Below, piece after piece: positions 31,557 through 35,144 of a stretch of 35,144 nt of DNA (within the stretch, counting starts at the first letter, position 1; each line of letters begins with the position of its first letter). Source of the stretch: Bacteroidales bacterium (GTDB lineage: Bacteria > Bacteroidota > Bacteroidia > Bacteroidales > UBA932); contig JAFYZZ010000014.1 of the NCBI GenBank assembly GCA_017548445.1, forward strand, positions 1 to 35,144. Direction: 5' to 3'. The translations under genes and the position numbers were made by a program. A model generated the notes under the pieces. The model made no database searches, was not told the origin of the DNA, and worked only from the letters and a program-made list of their open reading frames with translations.

Positions 31557-34500
31557 CCTATGGGGGGTAATGGGACGTATTGTAACCGTGTGCCTGTAAG
31601 CCGAGGGGTATGCCCTGTAGGCACCGAAGATGCCCCGGGCCGTATCTCCGACACCGGAAGTGGCATAATCCAGGTTCAGCGTAATGTCTCCGCCTCTTAC
31701 CAACTGGTACTGATACACCGCCTTGGTCAGATTCTCCGTGGTACAGTCATATGCGTTGAATGCAAACGGGCTGTCCATGGAGAATTCCAGTCCCACGCCA
31801 GTAGCGTCCGTCAGGCGCACCCAGCGGTTATCCGTCCTGAGTCCGTAGTCCTGCGGTATCAGGTAGGGCTCATACATCTGGTCTATGTCAGATTTCCATA
31901 TTCCCATCTTGTAACCGGTCTTGCGGTCCGGATATGACGCCTGCGGCCCGCGGCCGTACCACTCGACCTCCCGGAGCGACTTGTCCAGGCTCATTGTCAG
32001 GCCTATTCGCGGCAGCCACGCGGGCATCTGCCCCTGAGGGTGGACCTCGTGGTCCAGAACCAGCGTGCCGTCTCCGAATACACGCCAGTTGAACGTTTCG
32101 TCAAATCCGTTGTAGGACCGGCCGCTGATATAGGCGTCCAGCTGGGCATCCCTCATTCCGCCCCTTCCCAAAAGGGAAAGGTCGCGCACTTCCACCAGGA
32201 CGTCGTCACCTGCTTCGCGTGCCTGCACCGAGACCGGGATCAGGTTCAGCTTGTCCAGTCCGGCGGAATAATAGTGCGATGCCAGTACCTGGCGGTGCCC
32301 GATGGAACCGTAGCCGGAAGTCTCGGCGCGGCCTGCGCTGTTGCCGTTCCAGCCGTCAAGCTCGTTGGCAACCGGGGCGCGCCAAACATTGAAGCGGAGC
32401 GGCTGGGAGATCAGTTCCCGTCCGCCGACCCTGGCCGATACAAGGGCTCCGGTGCGCGCATCGAATCGGTATTCAAATCCGTCTCCTGAAGCGACTATGG
32501 AGTTTGCGTCGGAAGCCAGGCGCACGCGCCCACGGGCAACGGGCTTTGGCGCGGCGGGGACGTTCCATCCTTCAAGGTCGAACTGGTCCCAGGAGACTTC
32601 GTGTCCTGCGGACGCCCATATCTCGTCCTTGGCAAGCACGGAGTTGAATGTCAGGCGGTATTCTTTTCCCGGAACGGGACTGGGCCTTTCCAGAGGAATA
32701 CGTATCACCTTGCGGCTCAGCGGAGCCACGTCCAGGTCCATTGTTCCGGAAGCGACAAGATCGTTGTCAGCGGACAGGGTCCAGGATGTCTTATAATAGG
32801 AAGCGTTCAGGAAATGGTTGCGGTTCCATACTTCCACCAGACCTTTGTCGGCATCGACCAGCGTAAAGGACAGAGGCTGCGTGCACTTTTTCAGTTCCCA
32901 CATCTCCGGCTGAGGAGTACGGTCCGGCCAGATGCAGCCGTATGTCCTGGCTCCTATGCCGTAGGTCCAGAATGTGCCCTCGTCGGTTTCTTCCTCGAAA
33001 TCAAGCCATAGAGCGGCCTCGGAAGGTGCAAGTTCTGCAGGGCGCAACGCTTTTGCGAATACTCCCACATTGTCTATCAAGGCGTCGCAGATGTACACGT
33101 TGGTATCCTGTCCCTGAGCTTCTTCGCTGCGTCCGATGCACAGCGACAGGGGCAGGTTCCGGATATTGCCCCTCACAGGCTTGGAAGCCGCTTCGGACCC
33201 GTCTATGTAGATGCGCATGTTCTCTCCGTCGTAGGTGGCGGTGACGTTGTGCCACTTGCCTTCCCAGTCGGACGGAAGGCTGGCTGTCAGGACCTGCCGT
33301 GCGCCGTTGTCAAGGTAGAAATCCAGCTTGTCTGCGCCCTGCTGTTTGAGGCCGAACTGGTTGTCTCCCTTGGTGATAAGGTATCCGCCGCTGGCGTTAT
33401 AATGTCTGGGCAGCAGGTCAAGGGTAAGCGTGAGCTTGTTGCCGGAGATCTCGACGGCGTCGGCCCTGTACACCTGCACCCACTGGTCCTGCTTGTTAAG
33501 GTCTATAGCCTTTCCGGTCACGGCCTTCACCAGGCGTGCATTGCCCATCATATGGGTGGGGACGCCGTTTCCGGACTTGTCCTTCAGGGCTCTCACAGGC
33601 TGGTTGAGGCCTACGCTCACGAAGTCCCAGAGGGCTCCGCCAATGGACTTGGGGTGCGAATAAATCACATCCCAGTAGTCTTTGACAGCACCGCCGCCGT
33701 TTCCTGCAACGGAGAGGTACTCGTCCATGAACGAAGGACGCAGGTCCTGACGGTCCAGACCGTAGCCCATCTCAAGTTCAAGTGGAGAAGGGTAACGGGG
33801 CCCTACTATATCCTCGGCCGGATGCTTGGCGGCATTGCCTCCGTACATCCAGAACCTTGTGGGATCCAGGGTTTTTCCTGTCTTCACCACTTCAGTTATA
33901 TTGTTGCCTTCACCGCTTTCGTTTCCGGCGCTCCAGAACAGCACACAGGCGTGGTTCCTGTCGCGCAGGACCATCCGGCGCACCCTCTCGCGATACATTT
34001 CGGTGAATTCGGGCATATCGCTGACGTATTCCGTAGCGTGGGATTCATCACCGGTCTCGTCGATGATAAATATGCCATATTCATCTGCCAGGTCCAGATA
34101 TTCATTTACGGGAGGGTAGTGAGAGGTGCGCACCCCGTTGAAATTGAACTGTTTGAGTATCTCGAAATCTTTACGGATCACATCCGCGGTCATGGTATGG
34201 CCCATGTCAGGATGCTGCATATGAGAATTGACGGCGCTCACTTTCAAAGGCTGGCCGTTCAGGTAGAACACGCCTTCGCGGATTTCGGTTTTCTTGAATC
34301 CCATCCTTTTGGTAACGGAGTCCACAACCTTCCCTGAAGCGTCGGTGAGTTCCATTTTCAGGTCATAGAGGACAGGAGTCTCGGAAGACCATTTCTGCGG
34401 AGCGATCACCTTTTGTCCGAGCCTTATGGTCTGCAGGCTTTCCCGCCCGACAGCAAAGGCCTGGCTGGCCATGGAGGCGACCTCGCGTCCGTCCTTGGAT

Positions 34501-35144
34501 ACCGTTGCATGGAGCTTGTAGCCATCCTGGTCGATATCGTATCCTTTGATATCTACCTTCAGCGACAGGTCAGAATCTATATAGTCGGGGTCGAAGTCCG
34601 TGATCACCTGCCAGTCAAAGATGCGCGCCTGCGGCGTGGCGTATACCGTCACGTCATCGAAGATACCGGCAAGACGCCAGTAGTCCTGGCCCTCGAGGTA
34701 ATAGCCGTCACAGTATTTCACCACCATCACGGCCAGGGTGTTGTTCCCCGGCTTGACGTACTCCGTGATATTGTATTCCGATGGCTCCTGGGCGCCTTCG
34801 TTATATCCCACCTGCCTGCCGTTCACCCATACGAAAGAGCCGGAGGCCACTTTCTCGAAACGGAGGAACACCTGTTCACCCTTCCAGGAAGAAGGTATGT
34901 TGAATGTGGTACGGTATGCACCGGTGGGGTTGAAGTCCATAGGAACATTAGGCAACTGCACTGCAAACGGATTGGGCGCGCCTCCGCCGCCAAGGCGGTA
35001 GCTTGCCATCCTTTTCTGCTGCTCCGTGGCATTGGGATCCTCCAGTGTGCGGCGGTATTGCGCCAGGAGGGATTCCGGCATAGTCACTACGAACGGGGCG
35101 CTTACATTGCGGAATATCGCCTGACCGAATCCCTGCATTTCCCA
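31554..35144 (-). CDS. GH2 beta-galactosidase-type glycosidase with inserted LamG-like domain (partial)
   Basis: At least 1196 residues; the N-terminus lies beyond the window, because the frame continues in phase to the right edge (the codons before the first Met read WE, as in GH2 jelly-roll domains). Order, counted from that Met: sugar-binding jelly roll (about 1-170), immunoglobulin-like domain (about 175-285), TIM barrel (about 286-535) with acid/base E407 (WSAGNESGEG) and nucleophile E473 (MDEY). A LamG/concanavalin-like insert follows (about 540-715). An Ig-like region precedes a C-terminal Bgal_small domain (about 920-1190). It probably cleaves beta-galactosides from complex glycans in the periplasm or outside. 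Codon use is visibly less GC-rich than in the core genes. Confidence 0.9.
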   Translation of the reverse strand, partial: WEMQGFGQAIFRNVSAPFVVTMPESLLAQYRRTLEDPNATEQQKRMASYRLGGGGAPNPFAVQLPNVPMDFNPTGAYRTTFNIPSSWKGEQVFLRFEKVASGSFVWVNGRQVGYNEGAQEPSEYNITEYVKPGNNTLAVMVVKYCDGYYLEGQDYWRLAGIFDDVTVYATPQARIFDWQVITDFDPDYIDSDLSLKVDIKGYDIDQDGYKLHATVSKDGREVASMASQAFAVGRESLQTIRLGQKVIAPQKWSSETPVLYDLKMELTDASGKVVDSVTKRMGFKKTEIREGVFYLNGQPLKVSAVNSHMQHPDMGHTMTADVIRKDFEILKQFNFNGVRTSHYPPVNEYLDLADEYGIFIIDETGDESHATEYVSDMPEFTEMYRERVRRMVLRDRNHACVLFWSAGNESGEGNNITEVVKTGKTLDPTRFWMYGGNAAKHPAEDIVGPRYPSPLELEMGYGLDRQDLRPSFMDEYLSVAGNGGGAVKDYWDVIYSHPKSIGGALWDFVSVGLNQPVRALKDKSGNGVPTHMMGNARLVKAVTGKAIDLNKQDQWVQVYRADAVEISGNKLTLTLDLLPRHYNASGGYLITKGDNQFGLKQQGADKLDFYLDNGARQVLTASLPSDWEGKWHNVTATYDGENMRIYIDGSEAASKPVRGNIRNLPLSLCIGRSEEAQGQDTNVYICDALIDNVGVFAKALRPAELAPSEAALWLDFEEETDEGTFWTYGIGARTYGCIWPDRTPQPEMWELKKCTQPLSFTLVDADKGLVEVWNRNHFLNASYYKTSWTLSADNDLVASGTMDLDVAPLSRKVIRIPLERPSPVPGKEYRLTFNSVLAKDEIWASAGHEVSWDQFDLEGWNVPAAPKPVARGRVRLASDANSIVASGDGFEYRFDARTGALVSARVGGRELISQPLRFNVWRAPVANELDGWNGNSAGRAETSGYGSIGHRQVLASHYYSAGLDKLNLIPVSVQAREAGDDVLVEVRDLSLLGRGGMRDAQLDAYISGRSYNGFDETFNWRVFGDGTLVLDHEVHPQGQMPAWLPRIGLTMSLDKSLREVEWYGRGPQASYPDRKTGYKMGIWKSDIDQMYEPYLIPQDYGLRTDNRWVRLTDATGVGLEFSMDSPFAFNAYDCTTENLTKAVYQYQLVRGGDITLNLDYATSGVGDTARGIFGAYRAYPSAYRHTVTIRPITPHR

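Overview
This window looks like a chromosomal segment of a GC-rich member of the Bacteroidota, most likely Bacteroidales from a gut or rumen-type habitat. Four things point there: several exact or near-exact Bacteroidota promoters (TTTG, 19-20 nt, TAnnTTTG), Bacteroidota-type gene pairs (surE-lpxB, yidC next to a DUF349 gene), a radical-SAM/lipoprotein pair of a kind known from this group, and many lipoproteins plus a large GH2 glycosidase. Most of the segment is strongly GC-rich, with GC-rich third codon positions. This creates many long antisense open frames that are not genes.

Layout. 1-3.3 kb: a possible end of an upstream gene, trkA, then dnaJ and grpE on the other strand behind a sigma-54-like promoter. 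3.4-4.9 kb: a three-gene hipB-hipS-hipT-type toxin-antitoxin operon with a palindrome at its promoter. 4.97-9.03 kb: an AT-rich accessory island bounded by two 84-bp direct repeats. It carries an orphan Rhs tip with a zinc-metallopeptidase-type C-terminus, a likely membrane immunity protein overlapping its 3' end, and three proteins of unknown function. 9.0-15.4 kb: a core operon in the order DUF349 protein, yidC, yggS, surE, lpxB (minus strand). 15.5-16.5 kb: trmD, then a 390-bp intergenic stretch with a promoter-terminator unit that looks like a small RNA.

16.5-28.1 kb: a secreted carboxylesterase; a radical SAM/SPASM enzyme followed by a small lipoprotein with its own promoter; proB-proA; an NTF2-like lipoprotein divergent from a nitroreductase-like lipoprotein; rplS, tRNA-Arg and rubredoxin; an SH3-like membrane protein with a second esterase lipoprotein; and a condensation-fold acyltransferase. 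28.3-31.1 kb: three overlapping genes (amidohydrolase-2 lactonase, zinc alcohol dehydrogenase, aldo/keto reductase) that together fit oxidative L-galactose or L-fucose catabolism. 31.2-35.1 kb: a small acidic DUF2795 protein and a large GH2 beta-galactosidase-type enzyme with an inserted LamG-like domain, cut by the window edge.

The most interesting parts are (i) the Rhs-tip island and its flanking repeats, whose only two differences form one compensatory base pair; (ii) the radical SAM/lipoprotein pair with an atypical lipoprotein; (iii) the unassigned RNA or leader peptide behind trmD; and (iv) the split HipA operon. All functional calls come from reading the sequence and recalled family knowledge; no database search was run.
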